A stretch of 34,250 nucleotides of DNA from UBA5486 sp036744795 (lineage in GTDB: Bacteria; Bacillota; UBA4882; UBA10575). Below are positions 7,131-16,058 of this stretch, piece by piece. The DNA lies in NCBI GenBank assembly GCA_036744795.1, contig DAIOHK010000025.1, forward strand, positions 1-34,250. The letters are read 5' to 3'. The notes beneath the pieces were generated by a model. The model was not told the origin of the DNA and did no database searches. It saw nothing but the letters and a program-made list of their open reading frames with translations. Each line of letters begins with the position of its first letter. Position 1 is the first letter of the stretch. The position numbers were made by a program, and so were the translations under genes.

Positions 7131-8930
7131 GTGGACCAGAGTCGGATTAGAAATTTTTGTATTATTGCCCATATTGACCATGGTAAATCCACCCTGGCCG
7201 ACCGGTTGCTGGAGTTTACCGGAGCTGTTTCACAACGTGAAATGACGGACCAGCTTCTGGATTCTATGGACTTGGAACGGGAACGGGGTATTACCATAAA
7301 AGCGCGATCCGTCCGCTTAAACTACAAGGCGCAAGATGGTAATGAATATATATTAAATTTGATTGATACTCCCGGTCATGTTGATTTCACCTATGAAGTC
7401 TCCCGGGCTTTAGCTGCCTGTGAGGGTGCAATTTTAGTGGTGGATGCTGCTCAAGGGATTGAAGCACAGACCATTGCTAATCTTTATCTTGCATTTGAAC
7501 ATGATTTGGATATTATTCCGGTAATCAATAAAGTTGATCTACCGAGTGCGGATCCGGAAAGGATCCTCAAGCAGATTGAAGATATTTTTGGTTTTGATTC
7601 CAAAGATGTGATTCTGGCAAGTGCCAAAACCGGATTAGGTACCTTGGAGATTCTAGAAGCGATTGTCAATAGAATTCCGGCTCCTAAGGGGGAAATTGAC
7701 CAGCCGACACAGGCTTTAATCTTTGATTCTCAGTATGATCCCTATAAGGGAGTAGTCTCTTATGTCCGCCTTTTTAATGGGGAGATTACTGTTGGTGATC
7801 AGATCCAAATGATGGCAAGCCAAAAGGAATTTGAAGTTACAGAACTGGGAATCTTCAAGCCATCAATGGTTCCGGTAGAGCGTTTACGTACTGGAGAGGT
7901 GGGTTTTGTAATTGCCGGGATTAAGAATGTCCAGGATACTCAGGTTGGCGATACTATTACTTTAGTGAATAAAACAGCAGCAGAACCTCTTCCAGGCTAC
8001 CAACCGGTTAAACCGATGGTTTATTGTGGTTTATACCCGGTTGATAATGTGGATTATCAGGATCTCCGTGATGCATTGGAAAGATTGAAATTAAATGATT
8101 CTTCTTTAGCTTACGAACCAGAGACTTCTAATGCTTTAGGTTTTGGTTTCCGTTGCGGTTTTCTTGGACTACTGCATATGGAGATTATCCAGGAAAGATT
8201 GGAACGAGAATATAATCTTAATCTGATTGCTACTGCTCCCAGTGTAGTATATCGGGTATATAAAACTAATAGAAAGCTAATTGAGGTAAGGAATCCCTCG
8301 GATCTACCAGAAGCAGGAGAGATCGAAAAAATAGAGGAACCATTTGTTAAAGCCAATATCATTTTACCTGATGATTATGTTGGCCCGATTATGGAACTAT
8401 GTCAGGAAAAGCGGGGAGTCTATAAGGCAATGGAATATCTGGCTGCCAATCGGGTAATGATCACCTACGAACTCCCGCTGGCCGAAATTCTGATGGATTT
8501 TTATGATAAATTAAAGTCCAGATCCAGAGGCTTTGCTTCTTTGGATTATGAGTACTTGGGATATAACCAATCGGATTTAGTCAAACTGGATATACTTTTA
8601 AACGAAAAACCAGTTGATGCTTTATCAGCGATTGTTCATAAAGATAATGCTTATTATCAAGGTAGACAACTGGCGAAGAAACTAAAAGAGATTATTCCCC
8701 GGCAGCTTTTCGAAGTGCCAATCCAAGCAGTGGTTAGTAATAAAGTGATTGCCCGGGAGACAGTAAAGGCTTTGCGCAAGGATGTACTAGCCAAATGCTA
8801 CGGAGGGGATATCTCGCGAAAACGGAAATTACTCGAGAAACAAAAAGAAGGTAAGAAACGTATGAAGCAACTAGGAACAGTAGAGGTGCCTCAGGAAGCG
8901 TTTTTAGCTGTACTAAAGATGGAAGAATAA
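7131..8930 (+). CDS. lepA: Elongation factor 4 (LepA), ribosome-associated GTPase
   Basis: LepA/EF4 is a translational GTPase that acts on ribosomes and influences initiation and elongation under stress. The 599-residue length is normal for the family. The G-domain motifs are complete: AHIDHGKST (about 12-20), DTPGHVDF (about 80-87) and NKVDLP (about 134-139). The EF-G-like domains III and V and the LepA-specific C-terminal domain follow, ending in the basic stretch SRKRKLLEKQKEGKKRMKQLG. Translation starts at GTG 7131 behind AGAGGAGGAA. It converges with the reverse-strand UPF0316 gene, ten bases beyond its stop. Confidence 0.97.
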   Translation: MDQSRIRNFCIIAHIDHGKSTLADRLLEFTGAVSQREMTDQLLDSMDLERERGITIKARSVRLNYKAQDGNEYILNLIDTPGHVDFTYEVSRALAACEGAILVVDAAQGIEAQTIANLYLAFEHDLDIIPVINKVDLPSADPERILKQIEDIFGFDSKDVILASAKTGLGTLEILEAIVNRIPAPKGEIDQPTQALIFDSQYDPYKGVVSYVRLFNGEITVGDQIQMMASQKEFEVTELGIFKPSMVPVERLRTGEVGFVIAGIKNVQDTQVGDTITLVNKTAAEPLPGYQPVKPMVYCGLYPVDNVDYQDLRDALERLKLNDSSLAYEPETSNALGFGFRCGFLGLLHMEIIQERLEREYNLNLIATAPSVVYRVYKTNRKLIEVRNPSDLPEAGEIEKIEEPFVKANIILPDDYVGPIMELCQEKRGVYKAMEYLAANRVMITYELPLAEILMDFYDKLKSRSRGFASLDYEYLGYNQSDLVKLDILLNEKPVDALSAIVHKDNAYYQGRQLAKKLKEIIPRQLFEVPIQAVVSNKVIARETVKALRKDVLAKCYGGDISRKRKLLEKQKEGKKRMKQLGTVEVPQEAFLAVLKMEE

Positions 8931-8940
8931 AAGATCCTGA

Positions 8941-9456
8941 TTACTTTTTTTTATCACCTATAATATATCCGCCTTTGGTGCTTCGGGCATCAAAGATAGT
9001 AAAGAAAGAATCAGGATCAATCCGATTAATAATTGTTTTAAGCTGGGGTATCTTCTTCCGGCGCAGAGTTATATTAAGGATTGAACGGGGACCGGTCCGG
9101 CCTTCACCTTCCAAGACAGTAACGCCAAAGTTTTCCGTTCTTAAAGCAGCGATTAATTCGCGGGAATGGTTTTTAGGGATAATCTGAACCAAGGCCAAGC
9201 CAACGGCTAGTTTTTCTTCAAGGAAACCTCCGACCAAAGTTCCACAAGAATACCCAAGGGCATAGGCAAGGATCTTCAGAGGACTGTTTAATTCCTGAAC
9301 TACCCGTCCTAGGGCAGTAATATAGATAATTACTTCAAAAAACCCCAGGAAAGCGGCAAGGCCACGCTTACCCTTAGTAAGCATCAGAACACGGATTGTA
9401 CTAAAACTGACATCAAAGATTCGGGCGAAAAAGATGAATAACAAGGTAGAATCCAT
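8941..9456 (-). CDS. UPF0316/DUF5698-DUF2179 membrane protein
   Basis: A 171-residue protein of the UPF0316 family (YebE-like), function unknown. The N-terminal half (about 1-90) has hydrophobic segments, with the family-typical stretch DVSFSTIRVLMLTKGKR. The C-terminal half (about 105-165) is a DUF2179 domain, a small alpha/beta fold resembling PII-like nucleotide sensors, with GEGRTGPRSIL and DPDSFFTIFDAR. The ATG at 9456 follows AAGGAGG. It is convergent with lepA and leaves no room for a classical terminator. Confidence 0.85.
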   Translation of the reverse strand: MDSTLLFIFFARIFDVSFSTIRVLMLTKGKRGLAAFLGFFEVIIYITALGRVVQELNSPLKILAYALGYSCGTLVGGFLEEKLAVGLALVQIIPKNHSRELIAALRTENFGVTVLEGEGRTGPRSILNITLRRKKIPQLKTIINRIDPDSFFTIFDARSTKGGYIIGDKKK

Positions 9457-9668
9457 TAAACTAATCCTCCTTAATTGATAAAAAACAAATAAAATAACTA
9501 CTTTAAGGAATTACATAATTTGATTATAAAAATTTAACCGCAATCTACAGATAGCCTAAATTAAGTTAAACACTATATATTGTAGTTAAATGAATGTGTT
9601 AGGTAATTATCAATTCCCTCATCTACTAAAATATCATAATTGCATATGTTAAGCAATGTAATGAAATT

Positions 9669-9689
9669 GTAAATCATAATATGATTTAC
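9669..9689. promoter_or_regulatory. Perfect palindrome upstream of hemW
   Basis: GTAAATCAT and ATGATTTAC form a perfect 9-base inverted repeat with a 3-base centre, 25 bases before the hemW start. It could be an operator or an RNA hairpin next to the ribosome site. The rest of the gap 9457-9714 is AT-rich with no ORF called. Confidence 0.45.
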
Positions 9690-9714
9690 CTCCGAAATTT
9701 TCTAAAGGGCTGGA

Positions 9715-10899
9715 GTGAGAAAGATCAAACAACCATTAGCCCTCTACATTCATATCCCTTTTTGCCGCCGAAAATGTCTTTACTGTGACTTTCTTTCTTA
9801 TGCTGGGCGGAAAGAGATGTTTCCAGTATATCTCGAGGCCCTTGACCTGGAGATGAAGCACTACCTGAATTCTGGTATGAAATTGGCCACAATTTTTATT
9901 GGCGGCGGCACGCCAACGATTTTACCGGCAGGGGCGATTACCGGGATTTTAGAGAAAGTAAGAGCCTTAGCAAAAGTGCTACCCGGAGCAGAGATCACGA
10001 TCGAAGCTAATCCGGGGAGCCTGACCGATGAGCAGCTGGCTCTTTTTTTAGAAGCCGGGATTAACCGGCTTAGTCTTGGTGCGCAATCAGGACAGGATAC
10101 TTTTTTAAAAACTCTTGGCCGGCCTCATACAGTCGGGGAAGTTGAGAAGACAGTAGTAGCGGCAAGAAACGCCGGTTTTACCAATATTAATCTGGATCTG
10201 ATTTACGGCCTGCCAGGAGAGACGCTTGAGGATTGGGGTAGAACTTTAAAGTGGGCGGTGTCTCTTGGCCCCCAACACCTTTCCTGTTATGGCCTGCAGG
10301 TGGAGGCGGGTACCCCCCTTGCCAGGTTGGTCAAAGAAGGGATGCTCACCTTGCCCGATGATGATGAAGTTAGTGAGATGTTTCTGCTTAATACGGATTT
10401 CCTACCGGCAGTTGGTTATCACCAGTATGAGATCTCTAATTTTGCCTGGTGTGGCTGCTCCCCCGGAGCAAAAGGAGAGACTAAGGATTATCATTGCCAG
10501 CATAATCTGTATTATTGGAAATATCGGGATTATTTAGGGCTAGGCCCGGATGCCTATTCCTGTTTTTCTGGGAAACGATGGGCAAACCTTCGCGATTTAG
10601 ATTTATATATTAAGGAATTAAATGAAGGAAAACTTCCCGTAGCTGCTAGAGAAAGGATCTCCAGGCAAAAGGGGATGGCTGAATTTATCATGCTAGGTCT
10701 TAGATTAACTGAAGGGCCTGATCCAGTAATTTTTAAAGAACGGTGGGGAAGCTCTCTTGAAGAGGTATTAGGTTCCCGGGTTAAACCTTTAATAGCTGGG
10801 GGATTTTTACGCCAAAAACAAGGGACATACCAGCTAACCCCGGAGGGAATGCTGGTTAGCAACAAGGTTTTGACAGAACTTTTAGCACCCTTATTATAA
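9715..10899 (+). CDS. hemW: Radical SAM heme chaperone HemW
   Basis: HemW delivers heme to target proteins in the cytoplasm; it is related to, but distinct from, the oxygen-independent coproporphyrinogen oxidase HemN. The 394-residue protein has the radical-SAM cluster motif C17-x3-C21-x2-C24 within YIHIPFCRRKCLYCDF, the GGGTPT SAM-binding motif at about 66-71, and a HemN C-terminal domain. The ORF starts at GTG 9715, with a weak GGCTGGA ribosome site. It often neighbours lepA and hrcA-grpE-dnaK in Firmicutes, as here. An AAGAAAA/TTTTCTT hairpin at 10900-10919 follows. Confidence 0.93.
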   Translation: MRKIKQPLALYIHIPFCRRKCLYCDFLSYAGRKEMFPVYLEALDLEMKHYLNSGMKLATIFIGGGTPTILPAGAITGILEKVRALAKVLPGAEITIEANPGSLTDEQLALFLEAGINRLSLGAQSGQDTFLKTLGRPHTVGEVEKTVVAARNAGFTNINLDLIYGLPGETLEDWGRTLKWAVSLGPQHLSCYGLQVEAGTPLARLVKEGMLTLPDDDEVSEMFLLNTDFLPAVGYHQYEISNFAWCGCSPGAKGETKDYHCQHNLYYWKYRDYLGLGPDAYSCFSGKRWANLRDLDLYIKELNEGKLPVAARERISRQKGMAEFIMLGLRLTEGPDPVIFKERWGSSLEEVLGSRVKPLIAGGFLRQKQGTYQLTPEGMLVSNKVLTELLAPLL

Positions 10900-10948
10900 A
10901 AGAAAACTAAAATTTTCTTACCCTTAACCTCTTTTATTTACTTACCCC

Positions 10949-10977
10949 TTGACAAAGCTCGAGTAGGGTGATATTTT
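10949..10977 (+). promoter_or_regulatory. Sigma-A promoter of the hrcA heat-shock operon
   Basis: TTGACA at 10949-10954 and TATTTT at 10972-10977 are 17 bases apart. The CIRCE operator begins 12 bases after the -10 box, the usual arrangement for HrcA repression. Confidence 0.85.
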
Positions 10978-10989
10978 TTTAATAGGTAA

Positions 10990-11016
10990 TTAGCACTCGT
11001 CATCTGAGAGTGCTAA
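10990..11016. promoter_or_regulatory. CIRCE operator (HrcA binding site)
   Basis: TTAGCACTC (10990-10998) and GAGTGCTAA (11008-11016) form the exact consensus CIRCE inverted repeat with a 9-base spacer. HrcA binds it to repress class I heat-shock genes. Confidence 0.98.
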
Positions 11017-11096
11017 CAAATGACCGCTTACAAGCTCGAAGCTTAAAAGCAATAAAGGGTAAGGAAGTAATAGATAATTAACAGAAGGTGATTTAG

Positions 11097-12155
11097 ATGA
11101 AGGGGAGGGAACTTGATCCAAGAAAGGAATTAATACTTAAGGTTGTTACAGATGATTATATTGAATCTGCTGAACCGGTCGGGTCAAGAACCATTGCCCG
11201 CAAGTATAACTTGGGTCTTAGCCCGGCAACTATCCGGAATGAAATGGCTGATTTAGAAGAGAATGGTTATCTGAAACAGCCCCATATTTCTGCCGGTCGG
11301 ATCCCATCTCATCAGGGATATAGGTATTATGTTGATAGTTTAATGAAACAGAGAGCTCTGGATGAGAAGGAGTTAAGAATAATCCAGTCTTACATTAATA
11401 GTTTGACTATAGATCTTGATGAAATTGATTTGTTGCTCCAGCAGACCGTGAAGATTCTGGCCCAGGTTACTAGATATCCTTCGCTGATGCTCGGCCCCAA
11501 ACTTCAACCCTCTGTTTTTAAGCATGTACAGCTGATTCCTTTAAATGAGCATAATATTCTAGTCTTGGTCGTCACCGATATGGGGGTTGTCGAGAATAAA
11601 CTGATTACTGTTGATGTACCCGTTAATCAAATGGATCTGGATCGAATCTCTTATGTTCTAAATAAAAAATTGCGAGGGAAGACCCTTGATAAATTAAAGA
11701 CTTCATTTATCTCTGAACTAAAAGAAGAAATGGAAGCCCATGACAATTTATTCCATAAGGCAATTGAACTTCTCTTTAGAACCCTAGAATCAAAGGATAA
11801 AGACCGGGTTTATCTTGATGGTATTGTTAATATTTTGGAACATCCGGAGTTTAAGGAGTTAGAAAAGTTTAAATCATTAATGGAAATGATGGATGAAGAG
11901 GAAAGTATCTTTAGAATGCTTAATAAAACTTCCAGCCATCAGGGACTACAGATTTTTATTGGGGAAGAGAATGAAGAAGAAGCATTTCAGCAATGTAGTG
12001 TAGTAACTGCTACTTATGAGATCGGCGGTAAAGTAGTTGGTACAATTGGGGTTTTGGGTCCTACAAGAATGGATTATGGTCATGTTGTAGCTGTTGTGGA
12101 TTTTGTCTCCCAGTATCTAGGTAGGGTCTTGTCGGAGATGAGCAAATACAATTAA
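11097..12155 (+). CDS. hrcA: Heat-inducible transcription repressor HrcA
   Basis: HrcA represses heat-shock operons by binding CIRCE and depends on GroE for folding. The 352-residue protein has the N-terminal winged-helix domain, with YIESAEPVGSRTIARKYNLGLSPATIRNEMADLEE at about 21-55 (quoted in outline: SRTIARKY and SPATIRNEM), then the family stretch QPHISAGRIPSHQGYR and a C-terminal GAF-like domain. The ATG at 11097 follows AGAAGGTG. It is first in hrcA-grpE-dnaK-dnaJ and autoregulated by the CIRCE 80 bases upstream. Confidence 0.97.
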   Translation: MKGRELDPRKELILKVVTDDYIESAEPVGSRTIARKYNLGLSPATIRNEMADLEENGYLKQPHISAGRIPSHQGYRYYVDSLMKQRALDEKELRIIQSYINSLTIDLDEIDLLLQQTVKILAQVTRYPSLMLGPKLQPSVFKHVQLIPLNEHNILVLVVTDMGVVENKLITVDVPVNQMDLDRISYVLNKKLRGKTLDKLKTSFISELKEEMEAHDNLFHKAIELLFRTLESKDKDRVYLDGIVNILEHPEFKELEKFKSLMEMMDEEESIFRMLNKTSSHQGLQIFIGEENEEEAFQQCSVVTATYEIGGKVVGTIGVLGPTRMDYGHVVAVVDFVSQYLGRVLSEMSKYN

Positions 12156-12250
12156 AGGAAGGTAATAGTGAAAGATTTTTAGGCTGAGGCAGGGTAAAGT
12201 CATCACTGCCAAGGCCTTCTCCTTTTAATATACTTGGAGGTGGTTAAAGG

Positions 12251-12859
12251 TTGACGGAAAAAGACAAGGTAATAGTAGAAGATAAAATAGAGCGGGATTG
12301 CGGTAATACCGTAGAAAAGGAGGAGATGGTCGAGGCTCAGGTGGATTCAGAAGAAGAAAAAGCTGGAGAAGAAGTTCAAGATCTGGAAAAAAAGATGTCC
12401 GAACTGGAGCAGGAAAAAGAGGAGTGTATCCAGAAATATTTACGCTTGCGTGCGGATTTTGAAAACTATCGCCGACGTACCAAAGAGGAGTTGCTGCAAG
12501 CGGCAGAAAGAGGTAAAGAAGAACTAGTCTCAAGTATCCTTCCGATTCTAGACAATTTTGAACGGGCCTTTAATAATACTGGCGAGATTGATAAATGGCG
12601 TGATGGAATTGAAATGATCTTCCGCCAATTACAAGAGATTTTAGCCAATGAAGGGGTTGTTCCCATTCCTGCTGTAGGTGAGGTTTTTGATCCGCAGATT
12701 CATGAAGCGGTTTTCCGGGAACCATCAGCTATGCCGGAGAACACAATACTAGAGGAATTAAAAAAAGGATATTTGTTTGGGGATAAAACTCTCAGACCCA
12801 GTCTGGTAAAAGTTGCGGCCTATGATCCGGAACTGACAACTGAGGAAGAGACAAATTAG
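12251..12859 (+). CDS. grpE: Nucleotide exchange factor GrpE
   Basis: GrpE releases ADP from DnaK and closes its chaperone cycle. The 202-residue product has an acidic N-terminus, a long coiled coil (about 40-90) and the GrpE C-terminal beta domain with EVFDPQIHEAVFREPS and LRPSLVKVA. The start is TTG at 12251, with GGAGG at 12236-12240; AAAGG directly abuts the start. A possible stem (GGCAG/CTGCC, about 12188-12210) in the hrcA-grpE gap may process or attenuate the message; this was judged by eye only. Confidence 0.95.
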   Translation: MTEKDKVIVEDKIERDCGNTVEKEEMVEAQVDSEEEKAGEEVQDLEKKMSELEQEKEECIQKYLRLRADFENYRRRTKEELLQAAERGKEELVSSILPILDNFERAFNNTGEIDKWRDGIEMIFRQLQEILANEGVVPIPAVGEVFDPQIHEAVFREPSAMPENTILEELKKGYLFGDKTLRPSLVKVAAYDPELTTEEETN

Positions 12860-12917
12860 ATAAGAAAACCAACATTACTATTTTATATTAAAGTATATGG
12901 TAGGAGGTAACATATAA

Positions 12918-14756
12918 ATGAGCAAAGTAATTGGTATTGATTTAGGGACAACAAACTCCTGTGCTGCAGTGATGGAAGGAGGAGAACCTGTTATTATTCC
13001 TAGTGCTGAGGGTGGGAGAACAATCCCTTCGGTAGTAGGCTTTTCAAAAAAAGGAGAACGTTTAGTTGGTCAGCTGGCAAAGAGACAATCGGTGGCTAAT
13101 CCTGATCGAACTGTGGTCTCCATCAAACGGCATATGGGAACTGATTTTAAGGTTAAGATCGATGATAAGAGTTATTCCGCACCAGAGATTTCAGCGATGA
13201 TTTTGCGGAAATTAAAGACTGATGCCGAGGCATATCTGGGAGAAAAGGTGGAAAAGGCGGTAATTACGGTACCTGCCTATTTTACTGATGCTCAAAGGCA
13301 AGCTACCAAAGATGCGGGAGCCATTGCGGGATTAGAGGTACTCCGCATTATTAATGAGCCTACCGCAGCAGCTTTGGCTTACGGGCTTGAAAAAAGTGAT
13401 GCCCATACAGTACTGGTTTTTGACTTAGGTGGCGGGACTTTTGACGTTTCCATTCTGGAACTGGGTGAAGGTGTTTTTGAAGTAAAGGCTACCAGTGGGA
13501 ACAACCGCCTTGGTGGCGATGATTTTGATGAACGGGTAGTCAAATGGATGGTAGAGAATTTTCAAGCAGAACAAGGGGTAGACCTAAGTAAAGACCGGAT
13601 GGCAATGCAAAGACTGAGAGAAGCGGCGGAAAAAGCTAAGATTGAACTTTCCGGGGTTGTTACTACTAATATCAACTTACCTTTTATTACTGCAGTAGAT
13701 GGCCAGCCAGTGCACTTAGATATGGATTTAACCAGAGCCAAATTTGAAGAACTAACCGCTGATTTAATTGAAGCAACTGTCGGACCGACTAAGCGGGCAT
13801 TATCTGATGCCGGATTAGAACTAGGAGAGGTTGATAAAGTTATTCTGGTCGGTGGCTCTACCAGAATCCCTGCTATTCAAGAATTGGTGAAGAAACTTAC
13901 AGGAAAAGAGCCTTTTAAAGGGGTAAACCCGGACGAAGTAGTAGCAATCGGGGCTGCAATTCAGGCCGGGGTCTTAGCTGGTGAAGTAAAAGATATCGTA
14001 CTTTTGGATGTTACCCCGCTTTCACTTGGGATTGAAACTTTAGGTGGAGTTTTCACCAAGATAATTGAGAGGAATACTACGATTCCGACTTCCAAGAAAC
14101 AGATCTTTTCCACAGCTGCAGATAATCAAACTGCGGTTGATATCCATGTGCTACAAGGAGAGCGGGAGTTTGCCGCTGATAATGTCACCCTTGGCCGGTT
14201 CCGGTTGGATGGGATTCCGCCGGCACCACGTGGTATTCCCCAGATTGAAGTAGCATTTGATATTGATGCTAATGGTATTGTTCATGTTTCTGCTAAAGAC
14301 TTAGGTACTGGCAAAGAGCAGAAGGTGACGATTACTTCTTCCAGCGGATTAAAAGAGGATCAGATCGAAAAAATGATGAAAGAGGCAGAGACTCACGCTG
14401 AGGAAGATAAGAAACGGAGAGAACAGATAGAATTAAGGAATGAGGCGGATAGCCTGGTTTATACAGTAGATAAGACCTTAAAAGATATTGGCGATAAAGC
14501 GGCAGCGGATCATGTGGAAAAGGTTAACAAGGCTAAAGAAGAGCTTACATCGGCTTTAGCAGGAGAAGATTATGATCTGATCCGCGAGAAGAAAGAGAAT
14601 CTGGAAAAAGTATTACACGAGCTGTCAGCTACTATTTACCAACAGACTGCCGGTGCGGGTGCTGCGGGTGGAGAGACTGGAGAAGCCCAGGAGCAAGCAC
14701 CACATGGTGATGGGCCGACAGTTGATGCGGATTATGAAGTGAAGGATGATAAATAA
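12918..14756 (+). CDS. dnaK: Molecular chaperone DnaK (Hsp70)
   Basis: DnaK is the ATP-dependent Hsp70 that binds exposed hydrophobic segments in client proteins. The 612-residue length is typical of Gram-positives. The actin-like ATPase domain has IGIDLGTTNSC at 5-15, VITVPAYF and the FDLGGGTFDVS phosphate motif; the substrate domain contains DVTPLSLGIET and the interdomain DIVLLDVTP. A helical lid and a low-complexity Gly/Ala tail precede the terminal acidic VDADYEVKDDK. The ATG follows TAGGAGGTAAC at a suitable distance. It lies between grpE and dnaJ in the CIRCE-controlled operon. Confidence 0.98.
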   Translation: MSKVIGIDLGTTNSCAAVMEGGEPVIIPSAEGGRTIPSVVGFSKKGERLVGQLAKRQSVANPDRTVVSIKRHMGTDFKVKIDDKSYSAPEISAMILRKLKTDAEAYLGEKVEKAVITVPAYFTDAQRQATKDAGAIAGLEVLRIINEPTAAALAYGLEKSDAHTVLVFDLGGGTFDVSILELGEGVFEVKATSGNNRLGGDDFDERVVKWMVENFQAEQGVDLSKDRMAMQRLREAAEKAKIELSGVVTTNINLPFITAVDGQPVHLDMDLTRAKFEELTADLIEATVGPTKRALSDAGLELGEVDKVILVGGSTRIPAIQELVKKLTGKEPFKGVNPDEVVAIGAAIQAGVLAGEVKDIVLLDVTPLSLGIETLGGVFTKIIERNTTIPTSKKQIFSTAADNQTAVDIHVLQGEREFAADNVTLGRFRLDGIPPAPRGIPQIEVAFDIDANGIVHVSAKDLGTGKEQKVTITSSSGLKEDQIEKMMKEAETHAEEDKKRREQIELRNEADSLVYTVDKTLKDIGDKAAADHVEKVNKAKEELTSALAGEDYDLIREKKENLEKVLHELSATIYQQTAGAGAAGGETGEAQEQAPHGDGPTVDADYEVKDDK

Positions 14757-14795
14757 AACCTTCGTAAATTTTAAATGTGGGAAGAGTGGGTAACC

Positions 14796-15926
14796 ATGGC
14801 AAAAAGAGATTATTATGAGGTTTTAGGGGTGCCAAAAGGGGCTAGTGATGAGGAGATAAAAAAGGCTTATCGTCGCTTAGCCCGGAAGTATCACCCTGAT
14901 GTTAATAAAGATGATCCCAATGCCGAAGAAAAGTTTAAGGAGATCAATGAGGCCCATGAAGTCTTAAGTGACTCGCAGAAACGGGCAGCCTATGACCGTT
15001 TTGGCCATGCTGGAACCGATCCTAACTTTGGAGGGGCGGGAGCTGGCGGTTTTGGGGACTTTAGTTTTGATGGGTTTGGCGATATCTTTGATATGTTCTT
15101 TGGCGGCGGTGGTGGTCGAAGCAGAAAAACCGGCCCCCAGCGGGGAGCTGATCTCCGCTATGACTTGCGGATTGAATTTGAGGAGGCTGCTTTTGGCAAA
15201 GAGATTGTTATAGATGTCCCCCGGACCGAGTTATGCCCTGAATGTCATGGTAATAAAGCCAAACCAGGGACACCGATTAAGACTTGTCCTAATTGCCACG
15301 GAACAGGCCAGGTTCAATTTGTGCAGAATACCGCTTTTGGCCGTTTTTCTTCGGTAAAAACCTGTGAGCAGTGCCGTGGGGAGGGTAAAACCTTTGAAAC
15401 CCCTTGTCCGGAATGTGTTGGCCGTGGCCGGGTAAGACGTACCCGTAAGATCAAGGTTAATATCCCGGCTGGGGTTGATAATGGATATCGTCTGAGAGTA
15501 GCTGGAGAAGGAGAAGCCGGAGAACGGGGTGGCCCAACCGGAGATTTGTATGTCTATATTACTGTAAAACCTCATCCTCACTTCCAACGGGTAGGTAATG
15601 ACATTGTCTTGGAACAAGCAATCAGTTATGCCCAGGCTGTTTTGGGCGGAACTGTAGAAGTCCCTACTTTAGAGGGGAAGGCAGATTTGAAAATACCGGG
15701 AGGAACGCAACCGGGTACCTTATTTAGGTTACGGGGGAAAGGCATTCCTCACCTCCGGGGTTATGGGTGTGGAGATGAATTGGTCCGTGTTAAGATCGAT
15801 GTTCCGACCAGACTCAATGCGGAGCAACGTGAAGCAGTTAAGAAAATGGCGGAAGCTTTTGGCGATCAAGTTTCTCCACAGGATAAAGGATTCTTTGATA
15901 AAGTTAAAGATGCCCTTGGAAAATAG
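14796..15926 (+). CDS. dnaJ: Co-chaperone DnaJ (Hsp40)
   Basis: DnaJ stimulates DnaK ATPase and hands over clients. The 376-residue protein has a J domain (about 4-68) with the catalytic HPD in KYHPDVNKD, a Gly/Phe region (about 75-110), four CxxCxGxG-type zinc repeats (CPECHGNK, CPNCHGTG, CEQCRGEG, CPECVGRG) and two C-terminal substrate-binding beta domains. An upstream in-frame ATG at 14775 would add MWEEWVT; the ATG at 14796, giving MAKRDYYEVLG, is the family start and is preferred. The gene closes the heat-shock operon ahead of a terminator. Confidence 0.97.
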   Translation: MAKRDYYEVLGVPKGASDEEIKKAYRRLARKYHPDVNKDDPNAEEKFKEINEAHEVLSDSQKRAAYDRFGHAGTDPNFGGAGAGGFGDFSFDGFGDIFDMFFGGGGGRSRKTGPQRGADLRYDLRIEFEEAAFGKEIVIDVPRTELCPECHGNKAKPGTPIKTCPNCHGTGQVQFVQNTAFGRFSSVKTCEQCRGEGKTFETPCPECVGRGRVRRTRKIKVNIPAGVDNGYRLRVAGEGEAGERGGPTGDLYVYITVKPHPHFQRVGNDIVLEQAISYAQAVLGGTVEVPTLEGKADLKIPGGTQPGTLFRLRGKGIPHLRGYGCGDELVRVKIDVPTRLNAEQREAVKKMAEAFGDQVSPQDKGFFDKVKDALGK

Positions 15927-15965
15927 ATTGCCTTTTGAAAATTTATAATATTTGTTTGTATATAC

Positions 15966-15995
15966 AAACCCGCACATCGTTGCGGGTTTTTTCAT
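15966..15995 (+). terminator. Terminator of the heat-shock operon
   Basis: AACCCGCA pairs with TGCGGGTT across a six-base loop and runs into a T-tract (TTTTTT). It ends the hrcA-grpE-dnaK-dnaJ unit. Confidence 0.92.
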
Positions 15996-16058
15996 ATTTT
16001 ATGTTATCGGCTTAATGCCTTAGGCTGAATAGGTAAAGTATAGGAGGTATCATGGTTA

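Noticed and set aside
14775..14795. Upstream ATG start for dnaJ
   Set aside because: It would add seven residues absent from the family; the ATG at 14796 gives the conserved MAKRDYYEVLG beginning.
16000..16058. Possible riboswitch before the ABC importer
   Set aside because: The gap after the dnaJ terminator is too short and shows only weak GGCTTAATGCC-type pairing; nothing identifies the ligand.
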